NCBI GenBank assembly: GCA_024638545.1
Contig: JAHEKD010000104.1
Coordinates: 1 to 7,699, forward strand
Direction: 5' to 3'
Origin: Gammaproteobacteria bacterium
GTDB lineage: Bacteria > Pseudomonadota > Gammaproteobacteria > Arenicellales > JAHEKD01
DNA: 7,699 nucleotides
The notes under the pieces are model-generated. The model was given only the letters and a program-made list of their open reading frames with translations, was not told where the DNA came from and did no database searches. Of the stretch, positions 6,313 through 7,699 are shown piece by piece. The position numbers and the translations under genes were made by a program. Numbering within the stretch: position 1 is the first letter of the stretch; the number at the start of each line of letters is the position of its first letter.

Positions 6313-6316
6313 CTAG
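6313..6316. repeat. Right candidate target-site duplication (CTAG)
   Basis: This is the partner of CTAG at 6133-6136, directly outside the right terminal inverted repeat and 4 bp before the proposed znuC GTG start. Confidence 0.6.
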
Positions 6317-6320
6317 AACG

Positions 6321-7049
6321 GTGAATTATTTAATAAAAGTCGAGGACGTTTCAGTAAATCGTGACCGTCGGCAAATACTGAATAATGTATCACTGGAGAT
6401 TGCCGAGCACGATTTTGTCACCATCATCGGTCCCAATGGCGCTGGAAAAACGATGCTTTTGAAATGCCTGATGGGGTTTTATAAACCCAATTCTGGTAAG
6501 GTGTTGCGACGCTCAAACCTTAAGATCGGCTATTTGCCTCAGCGCCTGGGTGTAGATCATTCCATGCCCATAACTGTCAGACGTTTTCTGCAACTGCGGA
6601 AAAAAGTTACTCAATCAGAGTTTGAACAAGTAATAGACGAAACCAGTATCCGGAGCCTGTTGAATCAACCGCTGTATGTGCTGTCCGGCGGTGAGCTTCA
6701 GCGTGTTTTGCTGTCGAGGGCCCTGCTTGAAAATCCGCAGATGCTGATACTGGATGAGCCTGCGCAAAACCTGGATGTATCCGGGCAGCTGGCTTTCTAC
6801 AAATTAATTGAAAATATCCATTCCCGGCGCAGGCTGACGCTGTTAATGGTTTCCCATGACCTGCATCTGGTGATGTCTTCAACCCGGAAAGTGGTTTGCC
6901 TTTATCATCACGTGTGCTGTTCTGGTGAACCGCAGGTGGTCACAAAGGATCCGGAATTCATATCATTATTCGGCGATGACATGGCCAGGCTGATGTCGGT
7001 TTATCATCACAGTCACGATCATCACCACCATGAGCACGATCATGTTTGA
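6321..7049 (+). CDS. znuC: Zinc ABC transporter ATP-binding protein ZnuC
   Basis: This is the cytoplasmic ATPase that powers ZnuAB zinc import, 242 residues from the GTG start. ABC motifs appear in order: Walker A GPNGAGKT (37-44), Q-loop Q74 in GYLPQR, signature LSGGE (121-125), Walker B MLILDEP (141-147) and H-loop H179 in SHDLH. The C-terminus HHSHDHHHHEHDHV is a His-rich tail of the kind often seen in ZnuC and probably binds zinc. The GTG at 6321 gives NYLIKVEDVSV after the start, which lines up with the N-terminus of E. coli ZnuC (MTSLVSLENVSV). The in-frame ATG at 6306 would add five residues encoded by the end of the mobile element and its CTAG flank. Neither start has an ideal Shine-Dalgarno. 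The gene overlaps znuB by 8 bp. Confidence 0.94.
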   Translation: MNYLIKVEDVSVNRDRRQILNNVSLEIAEHDFVTIIGPNGAGKTMLLKCLMGFYKPNSGKVLRRSNLKIGYLPQRLGVDHSMPITVRRFLQLRKKVTQSEFEQVIDETSIRSLLNQPLYVLSGGELQRVLLSRALLENPQMLILDEPAQNLDVSGQLAFYKLIENIHSRRRLTLLMVSHDLHLVMSSTRKVVCLYHHVCCSGEPQVVTKDPEFISLFGDDMARLMSVYHHSHDHHHHEHDHV

Positions 7050-7699
7050 CAGTTTTGTGCTGCGGGCACTGGCAGCCGGCATCGGAGTTGCACTGGTGGT
7101 CGGCGCACTCGGCTGTTTTGTGGTCTGGCGGCGCATGGCTTATTTTGGCGATTCGCTCGCACACAGCTCGTTACTCGGAATCGCGCTGGGCCTGCTCTAC
7201 GGGGTGAGTATCAATGTCGGCATAATCGCCGTTTGCACCGTCTTTGCCATTCTGCTGGTCTGGATGCAGCAAAAACACCTGCTGGCCACGGACACCCTGC
7301 TCGGTATACTCGCACATTCGTCACTTTCACTGGGAATGGTTGCGTTAAGTTTCCTCGATTACTTAAAGTTTGATCTGCATGGCTACCTGTTTGGTGACAT
7401 TCTGACGGTCAGTAACAGTGACTTGCTCTGGATCTATCTGGGCGGCGCTATGGTCGTCGGACTGTTGTGTGCTAACTGGTCCGCATTGACATTGATGACC
7501 ATCCATGAAGATCTCGCCAGGGCTGAGGGTGTGAATACCTTGCGAACTCAGTTGATACTGATGTTTCTGATGACTATTGTGGTCGCATTCTCTGTGCGTA
7601 TCGTTGGCATCCTGCTTATCACATCAATGTTGATCATCCCGGCAGCAACGGCACGTCAGCTTGCAAAGACGCCGGAGTCGATGTCCATTATCGCATCCT
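7042..7699 (+). CDS. znuB: Zinc ABC transporter permease ZnuB (3' end truncated by window)
   Basis: This is the inner-membrane permease of the ZnuABC zinc importer. The frame opens at ATG 7042 inside the last codons of znuC and stays open for 219 codons to the window edge, out of about 260 usual for the family. The early stretch ALGCFVVWRRMAYFGDSLAH followed by SSLLGIALG is a strong hallmark of the ABC-3 permease family. Several hydrophobic helices follow, and the LLITSMLIIPAATARQLAK region near the end is also typical. An in-frame ATG at 7030 (adding MSTI) is an alternative start, but TGAG at 7031-7034 is better placed for the ATG at 7042. The 8-bp overlap with znuC indicates translational coupling and equal expression. 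No frameshift or in-frame stop is seen. Confidence 0.94.
   Translation, partial: MFDSFVLRALAAGIGVALVVGALGCFVVWRRMAYFGDSLAHSSLLGIALGLLYGVSINVGIIAVCTVFAILLVWMQQKHLLATDTLLGILAHSSLSLGMVALSFLDYLKFDLHGYLFGDILTVSNSDLLWIYLGGAMVVGLLCANWSALTLMTIHEDLARAEGVNTLRTQLILMFLMTIVVAFSVRIVGILLITSMLIIPAATARQLAKTPESMSIIAS

Noticed and set aside
6004..6324. A 106-codon open frame on the plus strand
   Set aside because: Its second half is the inverted-repeat-bounded element and its end overlaps the znuC start. No recognisable domain or good ribosome-binding site is present, so it looks like a chance frame.
6607..6882. A 91-codon open frame on the minus strand inside znuC
   Set aside because: It is fully antisense to the conserved ABC ATPase and shows no family motif.

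Overview
The window reads as ordinary chromosome from a gammaproteobacterium of moderate GC content. This rests on three things: a zinc-uptake locus with znuA divergent from zur-znuC-znuB, an RhdA-type sulfurtransferase with a Cys-Gln-Thr-His-His-Arg active-site loop, and gammaproteobacterial-looking MsrB and DNA polymerase IV proteins. No genus can be assigned from the sequence alone.

Left part (1-5323, all minus strand, transcribed right to left): znuA (periplasmic zinc-binding protein), a small CYTH-domain protein, an RhdA-like two-domain sulfurtransferase, dinB (translesion DNA polymerase IV), msrB (methionine-R-sulfoxide reductase), an LplT/Aas-like MFS transporter, and the first 23 codons of another gene that runs off the left edge. 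Gaps are short (about 2-80 bp), so several of these are probably co-transcribed. The longest gaps precede msrB and the CYTH gene, where internal promoters are possible.

Centre (5324-5413): the znuA/zur divergent intergenic region holds a perfect 13-bp inverted repeat, GTTATA-G-TATAAC. It matches the core of the gammaproteobacterial Zur operator and is well placed to repress both directions when zinc is replete.

Right part (5414-7699, plus strand): zur, a 448-bp interval, znuC, and znuB (3' end cut off by the window). znuC and znuB overlap by 8 bp. Together znuA, znuB and znuC encode a high-affinity Zn(II) ABC importer, and zur encodes its zinc-sensing repressor.

The most notable structure lies in the zur-znuC interval: a compact, non-coding, GC-richer insertion of about 176 bp (6137-6312). 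It has near-perfect terminal inverted repeats, a candidate CTAG target duplication on each side, and internal hairpins, so it looks like a MITE or other non-autonomous transposable element. Its right end abuts the znuC start and contains an in-frame ATG preceded by a purine-rich stretch. The insertion therefore replaced or altered the leader of znuCB and could have changed how zinc-transporter expression starts. No CRISPR array, tRNA, rRNA or complete insertion sequence was seen.
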